Assembly (NCBI RefSeq): GCF_900113015.1 | Contig: NZ_FONV01000005.1 | Span: 124,001 to 188,000, forward strand | Reading direction: 5' to 3' | Origin: Actinoplanes philippinensis | GTDB lineage: Bacteria > Actinomycetota > Actinomycetes > Mycobacteriales > Micromonosporaceae | Length of the DNA stretch: 64,000 bases | Shown: piece by piece, positions 26,207-35,418 of the stretch | Layout of the letters: every line of letters starts with the position of its first letter | Numbering within the stretch: position 1 is the stretch's first letter | Translations under genes and position numbers: made by a program | Notes under the pieces: model-generated | The model's database searches: none | Told to the model about the DNA's origin: nothing | What the model saw: the letters and a program-made list of their open reading frames with translations, nothing else

Positions 26207-26518
26207 ATGCAACCAGGCCGGCTCGGAGTCGATGTGGTGGCGCTGCGGACGCTGGGTGCGGATGTCGCCGCGGCCGCTGCGACGCTGCGCGAGTGTGCGA
26301 CCGCGAGCGGATCGGGCCTCGCGCCGGCCGCCCAGACCGGCTCGGCGGCCGGGACGGCGGCGCTGGCGGCGGAGCAGGCCTGGTCGGTGGGCCTGGAGCG
26401 GCTGACCGTCCGGGTGCAGCAGCTCAGCCGGAAGATGACGGAGGCCGCGGACACCTATCAGGCCACCGACCAGGCCGGCGCGGACGAGCTGCGGCGCAGC
26501 GGATCGGCGGGACTCTGA
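26207..26518 (+). CDS. EspC/WXG100-like type VII secretion-associated small protein
   Basis: The 103-residue all-helical, Ala-rich protein starts RLGVDVVALRTLGADVAAAAATL and ends with QQLSRKMTEAADTYQATDQAGADELR, the layout of EspC/ESX-type proteins with the YxxxD C-terminal pattern (YQATD) used for type VII export. Such proteins form helical hairpins that dimerise with a partner. A strong GGGGGAG box precedes ATG 26207. Its stop shares a base with the start of the large WXG-like gene, so the two are translationally coupled and probably form a pair. No ESX core genes are in this window. Confidence 0.75.
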   Translation: MQPGRLGVDVVALRTLGADVAAAAATLRECATASGSGLAPAAQTGSAAGTAALAAEQAWSVGLERLTVRVQQLSRKMTEAADTYQATDQAGADELRRSGSAGL

Positions 26519-28968
26519 TGAGCGAGATGACGCTCCAACTCCTGCTGGGTTTCGACGCCGCTGTCTGGCATGAGGCGGCGGACCGGTGGCAGCGCCTCGC
26601 CCGAGGCGTCGACGCGGCCACCGACCAGCTGATCCAGGGCACCCGCGATCTCGCCTTCGCGTGGCCCAGCGGCGCGGGATCGGCGGCCGCGGCCCAGGAG
26701 GCCGCCACTGTGCGGACGGAGGTGAGCAACACCTACGGCCCGGCGAAACGCATCCAGGAGGCGATCGATCAGCACGCGTACGCGATGAGTTCGCTGCGCC
26801 GGCAGGCCGAGAGCATCGTCGAGGCCGCCCGGCAGGCCGGCTGGACCGTCGACACGGCAGCCGTCACGATCACCGCGCCGGCGTCCGCGTACATGGGCGG
26901 CAACCTGGACCGGACCGGCCGGGAGACCGGTGCGCTGCTCAACGACCTGCGCACGGTGGTGGAATACGCCCGGGCGCAGGACGACGCGACGGCCGGTGTC
27001 ATCAACGCCAACGTGCCGTCGGCGCAGGTCGGGTTCGGGGCCGGACCGCCCGGGGCGATCGCCCGGGCGCAGGAGCTGATCAACAAGATCAAGGACCCGG
27101 CGTACCAGCCGACCGCCGCCGAACTCGACGAACTTCGTGACCTCATCCAGGCGTACGGCCGGGATCAGGTCTTCGCCTTCGATCTTCTCAACGCTCTCGG
27201 GCCGAAGGGCCTGCTGGAGCTCAGCGGCACCCTCGCCACGTATCAGCTCGACCAGCCCGGCAAGGACGCCGACAGCTTGCTGTTCAGCAACGACACCGCC
27301 GACGTGGTGCGGGATCTGCAGAACGGCCTCGGGGTGATGCTGGCGACCGCGACCACCGAGACCGGCACCACGACCGGGCTGCGCGGCGAGACCTACGTGC
27401 CCGGACAGTACGAGTTGTCCAGTCAGTGGGTCACCGACCTGATGACGGCCGGGCGCAGCCGGATCGACATCGGGGATCCGTCCAGTCCGATGCGGTACGT
27501 CGAGGACGTCTACGGCTACCAGTTGCTCGGCCCGCTGCTGCACAGCGGCGGCTACGACGCCGGATTCCTGTCCACCGTCGGCGGGGACATCGTCGACTTC
27601 GAGATGGAACAGGGCAGAGGCAGCGACCTGTGGGGCGAGACGCGCGCCGACAACGTCCGCCTGGACTGGACCCAGGGCCACGACGACAACCGGACCCCGG
27701 CCGGGTACGACCCGATGAACGGCCTGATGGACGCCCTGTCCCGCAACGGTGAAGCCGGCCGCGACCTGCTCACCGGCCACACCGAATACACCGCCGACGG
27801 CCCCGACGGCGGACGGCTGCCCCGGCTCGACTACCTGCTCACCGACCGCAACTGGGACCCGGCCGCGGACACTCCCGGCGGGCCCGGCTGGACAGCCGAG
27901 CTGCTGGAGAACGGCGGGGACTACAAGAACGGCGCTCTGGAGAAGTTCGGTCTCGCACTGGAACACGCCACAACTGACACAGCCGGACCGGACGCGCGGC
28001 GCCTCGTCGAGTCGATCGTCTTCGAGACCAATGTCGACGAGCAGGCCCTGGGCGCGGCCAACGGCGCGAACCCGAGAGACGGCAAGACCGTCGGCTTCGC
28101 GGACTCCGACCTGGTGCATCCGGAGATCCGCGGTTCGATGGCGAACATCGTGTCGTCGTACATCTCCGACGTCAACCAGAACATGGTCGACGGGACCCGT
28201 TTCGACACCGACGCAGCCGTGGAGGTGGACCGCACCCACCTCGTCAGATTCCTGGCCGACCTCGGCAAGGACCACGACGCGCGCCAGACGATCGCGATGG
28301 CCGAGGCCGCCTATGCCACCGGCAGTTACCACGACATCCTCTCCGGCGGGCAGGACCCGGGCGCCGGCATCGACGACAAGACTCTGCGGTCGATGGGCGT
28401 CGTCTCGCACACCTACGGCAGCGTGATGGGTGCCGTCGACTTCGGGGCGGGGGAACAGCTGCACACGGACAGCGAGGCGCGGGATGCGGCGCACAACAGT
28501 GTCATCGAGGAGCGGTACAAGGCCGCCGGTTTCCTGGCCGACCAGGTGGTCGGCAAGGTGACCGAGAGGATCCCGGTGCCCGGCGTCGGCGACCTGGCCA
28601 ACGAGTTCGTCGGCGGGGTGCTGGACGAGATCCAGGAATCAGCGAAGACCGACGGGCGGGGAAGATCCGCCTACGACCTCGGTGACCTGCTGGGCTCCGG
28701 TGGGGACGGCTCGGCCAAGCTCGCCGAGATGGCGCTCTACGAGAGCGGCAAACTCGAGGGCCTGCCGACACACCTTCACCAGGATGGTCAGCTGAAGCCG
28801 GTGGAGGAGTGGACGGAGCTCGACCAGCGGGACTGGCAGGACTACAAGGGCGGGAACGGCCGGGACACGGTCGGTCACGCTGCCAGCCAGGCCGGGGAAA
28901 GCTACCAGAACGGCTACGAATGGGCGAGAAATATCTTGGGCCAGTCGGAGGGTGGTGAATCCAAGTGA
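26518..28968 (+). CDS. Large WXG-like/DUF6571-like protein, putative type VII substrate
   Basis: The 816-residue protein has an N-terminal helical region of about 130 residues with a WxxG turn (AFAWPSGAGSAAAAQ) like a WXG100 domain. A long region without recognised enzyme motifs follows; its helical repeats (DLLNALGPKGLLELSGTL; GYQLLGPLLHSGGYDAGFL) resemble the actinobacterial DUF6571 family. The C-terminal part carries a Gly-rich hydrophobic segment (VVGKVTERIPVPGVGDLANEF). No catalytic motif or clear toxin domain was found. It sits between an EspC-like gene (one shared base) and a lipoprotein gene (four-base overlap). Inference: exported partner of the EspC-like protein, perhaps with a membrane-active or structural C-terminus. 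Confidence 0.7.
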   Translation: MSEMTLQLLLGFDAAVWHEAADRWQRLARGVDAATDQLIQGTRDLAFAWPSGAGSAAAAQEAATVRTEVSNTYGPAKRIQEAIDQHAYAMSSLRRQAESIVEAARQAGWTVDTAAVTITAPASAYMGGNLDRTGRETGALLNDLRTVVEYARAQDDATAGVINANVPSAQVGFGAGPPGAIARAQELINKIKDPAYQPTAAELDELRDLIQAYGRDQVFAFDLLNALGPKGLLELSGTLATYQLDQPGKDADSLLFSNDTADVVRDLQNGLGVMLATATTETGTTTGLRGETYVPGQYELSSQWVTDLMTAGRSRIDIGDPSSPMRYVEDVYGYQLLGPLLHSGGYDAGFLSTVGGDIVDFEMEQGRGSDLWGETRADNVRLDWTQGHDDNRTPAGYDPMNGLMDALSRNGEAGRDLLTGHTEYTADGPDGGRLPRLDYLLTDRNWDPAADTPGGPGWTAELLENGGDYKNGALEKFGLALEHATTDTAGPDARRLVESIVFETNVDEQALGAANGANPRDGKTVGFADSDLVHPEIRGSMANIVSSYISDVNQNMVDGTRFDTDAAVEVDRTHLVRFLADLGKDHDARQTIAMAEAAYATGSYHDILSGGQDPGAGIDDKTLRSMGVVSHTYGSVMGAVDFGAGEQLHTDSEARDAAHNSVIEERYKAAGFLADQVVGKVTERIPVPGVGDLANEFVGGVLDEIQESAKTDGRGRSAYDLGDLLGSGGDGSAKLAEMALYESGKLEGLPTHLHQDGQLKPVEEWTELDQRDWQDYKGGNGRDTVGHAASQAGESYQNGYEWARNILGQSEGGESK

Positions 28969-29612
28969 AACGGTGTGCTGCGGCGCTGGTCGCTGCGCTG
29001 GCGATCCTGGTAACGGCGGGTTGTACCGATACCGATGAGCCGGTGAAACCAGACCCCTCGGCGTCGAGCGTGCCGGTCTCGATGACTTATGACGAGGCAT
29101 ACCGGGCGCTGCCGATGGATGGGACCGAAAAGCTGCCGATCAGATGGGATCTGTCTCAGGTTCAGGACACCGATGAGGTTCTCGCTGCCCGGCGGAGTCT
29201 CGTGTTTCTCTACTGGCAGGGAAGCCAGACCGACTGGACCCCGATCATCCCGATCGGACGGTTTCTCTACACCGATGACCTGTACCAGTTGGTCTTTGCG
29301 CCGTTCGCCGACGTCACGAACAACGAGGATCCAGCAACCGGGCCCCTCTGGGTCAAGACCATGGGCGTTGAAAAGGTCGGCGCTGACCGGGCCACAGTGA
29401 CCTTCTGCACGGATACCGGCTACTGGCGCCGCGCCGGCGACGAACCCCAGGTCCGTAAAGACCGGGCGATCGTGGAGTCGTATGAGATGCACTACGTCCA
29501 GGCCGGCGACGGGGAACGTCGCTGGCTCGCCGACCGGCACTTCGCCATTGATCTGAAGCGCGGGCCGAAATACGGCGCGGAGTGCACGAAGTGGGCCCGG
29601 CACCAGCCCTGA
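28965..29612 (+). CDS. Lipoprotein, third gene of the EspC/WXG operon
   Basis: The 215-residue product has a lipoprotein signal ending LVTAGC (Cys about residue 20), a Pro/Ser linker and a 170-residue extracytoplasmic domain rich in W and Y. The GTG start overlaps the upstream stop by four bases. Third codon positions look visibly richer in A and T (GAT, CGT, GTT, TCT) than in flanking genes, suggesting a different history. I recognise no family. Binding or tethering of the exported upstream protein is inference from coupling only. Confidence 0.75.
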   Translation: MKRCAAALVAALAILVTAGCTDTDEPVKPDPSASSVPVSMTYDEAYRALPMDGTEKLPIRWDLSQVQDTDEVLAARRSLVFLYWQGSQTDWTPIIPIGRFLYTDDLYQLVFAPFADVTNNEDPATGPLWVKTMGVEKVGADRATVTFCTDTGYWRRAGDEPQVRKDRAIVESYEMHYVQAGDGERRWLADRHFAIDLKRGPKYGAECTKWARHQP

Positions 29613-29806
29613 CACGACACCGAACAGGAGCGGGAGCGAGGTTCGGCGGCGATCCACGATCCCCGATCCGTGGGCGGTTGACGGCGGCGAGACCGGGGAA
29701 CTGTCCTGGACGGGTGGGTGGCTGAGCGGCGGCCGTGCCGGAAGCGCTCCCAGCGTGTTGCGCGGATGTGCCATCATGCGCACGTGCCGGTACGGGGGAG
29801 GCGGAC

Positions 29807-30961
29807 ATGGCTGCGTCGACCAGACGACGATCGCCGTTGTGGGCTCGGATCTGCGTCGGCGTGGGGGCGGTGGTGCTGCTCGCCGGCGGTGGGACCCTCG
29901 TGGCCGGGAAAGCGCTGGTCGCCAAGTACACCGACCGGGTCACCGACGAGAGCCTGCTCGCCCCGATCGCGGCGAAACCGGCCGAGGCCGCCGCGCCGCC
30001 CCCGGTGAAATCCGACATCGACGGGCCGGTCAACATCCTGCTCGTCGGCATCGACCCGCGTGACGAGCACACCGCGCCGCTGGCCGACTCGATCGTGATC
30101 GCGCACATCCCGCGGGACCGGCACAGCGCGTACCTCTTCTCCATGCCCCGTGACCTGCGGGTGGACATCCCGGCGTTCGCGAAATCCGGGACCGGCGCGG
30201 ACCGGACGAAGATCAACGCCGCGATGTCGTACGGCAGCCGCCTCGGCGACGGCCGGTACAGCGCGGCCCAGGGGTTCCAGCTGCTCGCCACGACGGTCGG
30301 CAACGTCACCGGGATCAAGAGGTTCGACGCTGGGGCCATCGTCAACTTCGGTGGCTTCAAGAAGATCGTCGAGGCGATGGGCGGCGTCGAGATGGTCATC
30401 GACATGGACGTCAGGTCCGAGCACCTCAAGCCGGACGGCTCGACCCGTGACCGGATCTCGCGCTGCGAGTTCGACCACACGTCGGCCAGTTGCATGCGGC
30501 CCTACACCGGGGTCCAGAAAACCTACAAGAAGAGCACCGAGCCGGTACGGCTGAAGGCGTGGGAGGCGCTCGACTACGTCCGCCAGCGGTACGGCGAGAA
30601 CATGAGCGACTACGACCGGCAGCGGCACCAGCAGCAGTTCATCAAGGCGATGGCGAAGCAGGCGCTGAGCCGGGACGTCCTCACCGACCCGGGCAAGCTG
30701 CTCGACGTGATGGACGCGGCCGGCGACTCCCTCACCTTCGCCGGCGGCGGGCACACCATCGTGGAGTGGGCGCTCGAGCTGAAGTCGCTGAACATCGACG
30801 ACATGATCACGGTGAAGCTGCCCGGCGAGAGCGTCTACGGCGACGGCTACCTGGGTGAGAAGTTCGGGCCCGGTGTGGACGACTTCTTCAAGGCGGTCAC
30901 CGAGGACCGGGTGGCGGCGTTCCTGATGGACCACCCGACCTACATCAACGAGACCAACTGA
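29807..30961 (+). CDS. LytR-CpsA-Psr (LCP) family protein
   Basis: The 384-residue membrane protein has a short cytoplasmic N-terminus, one membrane helix (about 12-34) and an LCP domain. Diagnostic stretches are VNILLVGIDPRDEHTAPLADS, FSMPRDLRVDIP and the conserved arginines in YVRQRYG and DYDRQRHQQQF. LCP enzymes ligate undecaprenyl-linked polymers such as arabinogalactan, teichoic acid or capsule to peptidoglycan. ATG 29807 follows GGGGGAG and lies 194 bases after the lipoprotein gene; I see no other element in that gap. Confidence 0.93.
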   Translation: MAASTRRRSPLWARICVGVGAVVLLAGGGTLVAGKALVAKYTDRVTDESLLAPIAAKPAEAAAPPPVKSDIDGPVNILLVGIDPRDEHTAPLADSIVIAHIPRDRHSAYLFSMPRDLRVDIPAFAKSGTGADRTKINAAMSYGSRLGDGRYSAAQGFQLLATTVGNVTGIKRFDAGAIVNFGGFKKIVEAMGGVEMVIDMDVRSEHLKPDGSTRDRISRCEFDHTSASCMRPYTGVQKTYKKSTEPVRLKAWEALDYVRQRYGENMSDYDRQRHQQQFIKAMAKQALSRDVLTDPGKLLDVMDAAGDSLTFAGGGHTIVEWALELKSLNIDDMITVKLPGESVYGDGYLGEKFGPGVDDFFKAVTEDRVAAFLMDHPTYINETN

Positions 30962-30965
30962 CCTC

Positions 30966-31640
30966 TCAGCCCGCGACGGCCTTGCGGAAAGCCTCCACGG
31001 CCAGGCCGGAGACGGCGCGGCCGTGGCCGAAGACGGCGCGGTCGAACTCCAGGCCGGCCAGGCGGACCAGGCTCTCGCCGGCCCGGATCGGGTCGGCGGT
31101 CACCGGTCTCGGCGGACCGGACACCCGGCCTCGGCGGCTGCCCGCGGCGTCGCCGGCGAAGAGCACCCCGCCGGCGCGGTCCAGCAGGTACGACACGTGG
31201 CCGCGGGTGTGGCCGGGCGTGTGCAGCGCGGTGAACCCGGGCAGCGGCTCGGAGCCGTCGACGGTGATCAGCTGGTCGACCTTCGTCGGCGGGGCGGTGC
31301 CGACCAACCGGCCGACCAGTTTGGCGAGGACGCCGACGGGCTGGGCCGGGGCGTGGTGGCCGCCGATCCACGGGACCTCGGCGGCGTGCGCGATCACCCG
31401 GGCGCCGGTCTGCTCGCGCAGGGTGGCCAGGCTGCCCACGTGGTCGGGATGGTGGTGGGTGACCAGGATCGTGGTCACCTCGCCCAGCGAGCGCCGGATG
31501 CCGCGGAGGCCCCGCTCGATCAGCGGCGACCGGCCGGGCAACCCGGTGTCGATCAGGACCACCCCGTCGTCGGTGACGACCAGGTGCACGTTGACGTAAC
31601 CCATGCGGAGCTCGAAGACCCCGTCGACCACCTCTTGCAC
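30966..31640 (-). CDS. MBL-fold metallo-hydrolase
   Basis: The 224-residue protein has the metallo-beta-lactamase metal motif THHHPDHVGS, then LHTPGHTRGHVSYLL, FAGDAAG and a final FGHGRAV histidine. It is therefore a complete dinuclear zinc hydrolase; substrate is unknown and glyoxalase II-like or lactonase activities are possible. The GTG at 31640 is chosen because the longer frame would run into the LuxR gene. Its stop lies five bases from the convergent LCP gene. It follows the LuxR regulator by 13 bases on the same strand and may be cotranscribed. Confidence 0.88.
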   Translation of the reverse strand: MQEVVDGVFELRMGYVNVHLVVTDDGVVLIDTGLPGRSPLIERGLRGIRRSLGEVTTILVTHHHPDHVGSLATLREQTGARVIAHAAEVPWIGGHHAPAQPVGVLAKLVGRLVGTAPPTKVDQLITVDGSEPLPGFTALHTPGHTRGHVSYLLDRAGGVLFAGDAAGSRRGRVSGPPRPVTADPIRAGESLVRLAGLEFDRAVFGHGRAVSGLAVEAFRKAVAG

Positions 31641-31653
31641 GACGAGGATTCTC

Positions 31654-34266
31654 TCAGCCGCCGCGGACCTCGCCCCGCCGGGCCACGGGAAGAAGGCCGA
31701 GAGCACGAGCGCTCTCCACCGCCTCCCGCCGGGTACGGGCGGCCAGTTTCGCCATCACCGCGGCCACGTGGGCGTCGACGGTACGGACCGAGAGCACCAG
31801 ACGGGCGGCGATCTGTGGGTTGCTCAGCCCGTCGGCGAGCAGTCGCAGCACCTCCGCCTGGCGGCCGGTCAGCCCCGCCGGATGGTCACGGGTCGCCGGT
31901 TGCGGGCCGCGGGGGATCCGGGCCACGCCACGGTCACGCAGGTCGGCGCGGATGTGGCGGGCCAGTGGCGCGGCGTCCAGCGCGTCCAGGACGCGGATCG
32001 CCGCCAGCCGGTCCTCGGTGGCGGGGCCTCGGCTGAGCGCGAGAGCCTGCTCGTAGCGGCAACCGGCGGCGGCCCAGCGTGCCGCCGCCCGCCCCGTGTC
32101 CGGAACCGGTCGATCGGGGGCGAGCAGGTCGTACGGCCAAAGGATTTCGACGTCGGCGCCCAGGCGATGCAACCAGAAGCTGAACGCGCCGAGCCGCCGC
32201 CCGCCCTCCCGGGAAAGCATCCGGTGGAAGACCGGCGTCAGCCGGGCGGCGACCGACGGATCGCCGCGCAGCCAGGCGGCCTCGGCCATCGCCGCGCCGG
32301 CCGGGCCGATCCGCTGCGCCTCGCCGAGGCCGCGGGCGATCTCCCACGCCTCCTCGATGGGCGCCTCGGCGCCGGGCAGGCCGCGGCGGGCCCGGACCAG
32401 GCCGAGCACCACGAGAGCGGGCGGCCGCATCATGGTGGGCGCGTTCTCCTCCCAGCGGGCGTGGCGTTCGGCCTCGTCCCATTCGCCGAGGTGCAGGTGC
32501 GCCATCGAGCGGGTGATGTGCAGGTATCGGACGAAACCGAGGACCTCGGTGCGTTCCGCGTAGGCCAGCCCTTCGTCGAGCAGTTCCAGAGCCTCCCGTG
32601 GCCGCACGTCGTCGATCAGGTGCCAGGCCAGGTTGGTGTAGGCCCGGCACGCGTGGTCGGTCTCGCCGGCCGCCCGGGCGACGGCGAGGCTCTCCTCCAG
32701 CAGTTCCCGGCCGCGCGGGTCGGCCCGGTCCCAGAGCGCGTAGCCGACGTTGTTGAGCGCGTGCGACAGCACCGCCGCGGAGCCGGCCGCCCGGGCCAGG
32801 ACGATCGCGCGTTCGCCGGCGACGACGGCGGCGTCGGCCTGACCGCCGAGGGCGTGCAGCTGCGACTCGTTGCTGAGCCCGAACGCGAGAGCGGCGTCGT
32901 CACCGGCGTCCTCCAGCACCGCGACGGCCTCGGTGGCGGCGGTCTCGGCGGCCGGGCGGTCACCCCAGTACCAGTTGACGCGGGACAGCCGGCGCAGCGC
33001 CAGCCCGAGAGCTACCGGGCCGGGCAGGGCACGGCGCAGGGCGACCGCCTCCCGCTGGGCGGTGCGGGCCGGTTCGGCCTGCCCGAGCATGTAGCACTCC
33101 TCGGCGTACGCCTCCAGCAGATCCGCCCGCACGGCCGGTGCGAACGCCGCCCGGTGCTCCAGGACCAGCCGGTAGTGGGCGGCCGCCTCCCGGTGCGAGC
33201 CGGCCGCGGACGCCTCCGCCGCGGCGGCCGGCGCATAGTGGACGATCAGGCCGGTGTCGCCGGACTCGGCCGCGTGGTGCACGAGCCGGGACAGGTCGGC
33301 GTCGCCGTGCTCCCGCAGCGCGGTCAGCACGGCCCGGTTGGCGGCGATCCGGCGGGTGGCCGGCATCGACGCGGCGACCGCGCGGCGCATCAGCTCGTGA
33401 CGGAACTGCACCCGCGCCGGGGTGACCGTGAGCATGCCGCGCTGCTCGGCGGCGGCCAGCACGTCCAGGCCACCCGGCACGACGGCGTCGACGAGCCAGC
33501 GCTCCACCGCCGACGGGATGACGGCGAGCAGCGACAACGCCTCCCGGCACGTTTCGTCGAGGGCCTGGAGGCGGGCGTGGACGGCCTCGGTGACAGTCGC
33601 CGGGACACCGTCGGTGTCGCCGGTGCCGAGCACCTCGGTGACGAAGAACGGGTTCCCGGACGTGATCGCGAAGACCCGCTCCGAATCCAGGCCGCGGTCG
33701 CCGACCAGACGGCGGACCGCCCCCGCCGACAGCCGGGCCAGCGGCAGCCGGCGCATCGGGGTGCCGGCGGCCAGCCCCAGCAGCCCGCGCAGCGGATGAC
33801 CGGCGCCGATCTCCTCGTCCCGGTACGTCCCGACCATCACCACCGGCAGCGCCGCGATCCGCCGCACCAGGAACCGCAGCACGTCCAAAGTGGCCTCGTC
33901 GGCCCAGTGCAGATCCTCGACCACCAGCACCGTCGGATGGCCGGGCCAGTCGAGCTCGGCCCGGAACGCCTCGAACACCCGGGACCGGTCGCCGGAGCCG
34001 AGCGCCTCGGTCAGCCCCGGACCGACCTTGCCGACCAGGTCCCGCAACGGTCCCAGCACCCGCGGGGTGGCCAGGTCGTCGCAGTACCCCACGAGCAGCC
34101 GCCCCTCGGCCGGCAGCACCGAGCGCAGCGCCTCGACCAGGCTCGACTTGCCGATGCCCGCCTCACCGGTGATCAGCACGACCGAGCCGTGGCCGTCCAG
34201 GGCACGCCGGGCGACCGCGCCGAGCTCGCTCAGCTCGTGCTCCCGCTCCAGCAGCGCCCGGGTCAT
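31654..34266 (-). CDS. Large LuxR-family transcriptional regulator with AAA/NACHT-type ATPase domain (LAL type)
   Basis: The 870-residue protein has an N-terminal P-loop ATPase (Walker A TGEAGIGKSSL about 33-43; Walker B VLVVEDLHWAD about 115), a long tetratricopeptide-like helical middle, and a C-terminal LuxR helix-turn-helix (LTGRQAEVLRLLADGLSNPQIA, about 805-850). LAL regulators often activate secondary-metabolite or sugar-use genes. TAGACT lies seven bases before the ATG, so the transcript is probably leaderless. It is divergent from an O-methyltransferase-type gene; the gap contains repeated CTAGGT boxes that may bind it. Confidence 0.93.
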   Translation of the reverse strand: MTRALLEREHELSELGAVARRALDGHGSVVLITGEAGIGKSSLVEALRSVLPAEGRLLVGYCDDLATPRVLGPLRDLVGKVGPGLTEALGSGDRSRVFEAFRAELDWPGHPTVLVVEDLHWADEATLDVLRFLVRRIAALPVVMVGTYRDEEIGAGHPLRGLLGLAAGTPMRRLPLARLSAGAVRRLVGDRGLDSERVFAITSGNPFFVTEVLGTGDTDGVPATVTEAVHARLQALDETCREALSLLAVIPSAVERWLVDAVVPGGLDVLAAAEQRGMLTVTPARVQFRHELMRRAVAASMPATRRIAANRAVLTALREHGDADLSRLVHHAAESGDTGLIVHYAPAAAAEASAAGSHREAAAHYRLVLEHRAAFAPAVRADLLEAYAEECYMLGQAEPARTAQREAVALRRALPGPVALGLALRRLSRVNWYWGDRPAAETAATEAVAVLEDAGDDAALAFGLSNESQLHALGGQADAAVVAGERAIVLARAAGSAAVLSHALNNVGYALWDRADPRGRELLEESLAVARAAGETDHACRAYTNLAWHLIDDVRPREALELLDEGLAYAERTEVLGFVRYLHITRSMAHLHLGEWDEAERHARWEENAPTMMRPPALVVLGLVRARRGLPGAEAPIEEAWEIARGLGEAQRIGPAGAAMAEAAWLRGDPSVAARLTPVFHRMLSREGGRRLGAFSFWLHRLGADVEILWPYDLLAPDRPVPDTGRAAARWAAAGCRYEQALALSRGPATEDRLAAIRVLDALDAAPLARHIRADLRDRGVARIPRGPQPATRDHPAGLTGRQAEVLRLLADGLSNPQIAARLVLSVRTVDAHVAAVMAKLAARTRREAVESARALGLLPVARRGEVRGG

Positions 34267-34275
34267 GCCGCGGAG

Positions 34276-34317
34276 TCTAGGTGCCGGTCTAGGTATCCCC
34301 GGCCGCCGAGCCAGGTA
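34276..34317. promoter_or_regulatory. Direct repeats in the LuxR/methyltransferase divergent promoter
   Basis: TCTAGGT occurs at 34276-34282 and 34288-34294, spaced 12 bases start to start, with a third weaker CCAGGTA at 34311-34317. The first copies overlap the -10-like hexamer of the leftward LuxR gene. The repeats are candidate binding sites for that regulator; the evidence is position and repetition only. Confidence 0.4.
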
Positions 34318-34362
34318 GCCGACACGGATTCCCCCGGCCGCTGTCGTCCCTAGAAAGGAGGC

Positions 34363-35418
34363 ATGACAGTCAACGAAGCGAAACTGATGGAGTTCGTGCA
34401 CCGGTTCGTCGGCGACCTGGGCGCCACGATGGCCGCCGGTGGCATCGTCGTCGGCGACCGGCTGGGCCTCTACCGTGCCCTCGCCGGGGCCCCGGCCCTC
34501 CCCGAGGAGCTGGCCGAACGCACCGGGACGGCGGCCCGCTACGTCGAGGAGTGGCTGCGCGGCCAGGCCGCCGGCGGGTACGTCGAGTACGACCCGGCGA
34601 CCGGCCGCTACTGGCTCACCCCGGAGCAGGCGTTCGCGCTCACCGACCCGGACGGCCCGATCTTCGCGCCCGGCGCGTTCCAGCTGGCGCTGGGCGCCCT
34701 CAAGGCCGAACCCCGGATCACGGCGGCGTTCCGGACCGGCGACGGCCTCGGCTGGGGCGAACACGACGAGGACGTGTTCACCGGGTGCGAACGATTCTTC
34801 CGGCCCGGATACAGCGCCCACCTGATCACCACCTGGCTGCCCGCCCTCGACGGCGTCGTCGCCCATCTGGAGTCGGGCGTGCGGGTCGCCGACGTCGGCT
34901 GCGGGCACGGGGCGTCGACGGTGCTGATGGCGCGGGCCTACCCGCGATCCGTGTTCACCGGCTCCGACCGGCACCACGCGTCGGTCGACCAGGCCCGCAA
35001 ACGCGCCGCCGACGCCGGACTCGACGGCCGGGTCAGCTTCGAGAACGCCGGCGCGCAGAGCTTCGGCGGCGGCCCCTACCAGCTGGTCACCACATTCGAC
35101 GCGCTGCACGACATGGGCGACCCGCTCGGCGCGGCCCGGCACGTGCGATCCCGGCTCACCCCCGACGGCACGTGGATGATCGTCGAACCGGCGGCCGGCG
35201 CCTCGGTCAGCGACAACCTCAACCCGGTCGGGCGGGTCTACTACTCGTTCTCCGCGTTCCTCTGCGTGCCCAGCGCCCTCGCCCAGGACGGCGGCTACTC
35301 ACTGGGCGCGCAAGCCGGCGAGGAACCGGTCCGCCGCCTGGTCACCGACGCCGGTTTCCGCCATTTCCGGCGCGTCGCCGAAACCCCGTTCAACATCGTT
35401 TACGAGGCAAAACCCTGA
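34363..35418 (+). CDS. SAM-dependent methyltransferase with N-terminal winged helix (Rv2258c-like)
   Basis: The 351-residue protein has an N-terminal dimerisation/winged-helix region (about 1-100; LPEELAERTGTAARYVEEWLRG) and a class I SAM-binding domain with motif I VADVGCGHGASTVLMA (about residue 173), then FDALHDMGDP and the WMIVEP strand. It resembles Rv2258c-type methyltransferases; the acceptor is unknown. A very strong AAAGGAGG box precedes ATG 34363. It lies opposite the LAL regulator and is its obvious candidate target. Confidence 0.9.
   Translation: MTVNEAKLMEFVHRFVGDLGATMAAGGIVVGDRLGLYRALAGAPALPEELAERTGTAARYVEEWLRGQAAGGYVEYDPATGRYWLTPEQAFALTDPDGPIFAPGAFQLALGALKAEPRITAAFRTGDGLGWGEHDEDVFTGCERFFRPGYSAHLITTWLPALDGVVAHLESGVRVADVGCGHGASTVLMARAYPRSVFTGSDRHHASVDQARKRAADAGLDGRVSFENAGAQSFGGGPYQLVTTFDALHDMGDPLGAARHVRSRLTPDGTWMIVEPAAGASVSDNLNPVGRVYYSFSAFLCVPSALAQDGGYSLGAQAGEEPVRRLVTDAGFRHFRRVAETPFNIVYEAKP

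Noticed and set aside
24208..26454. 748-residue leftward frame over recQ and the EspC-like gene
   Set aside because: Antisense to a complete RecQ helicase and lacking any domain.
31603..34353. 916-residue rightward frame across the LuxR regulator
   Set aside because: The opposite strand encodes a complete ATPase/TPR/HTH regulator with clear motifs; the rightward frame has none and low-complexity composition.
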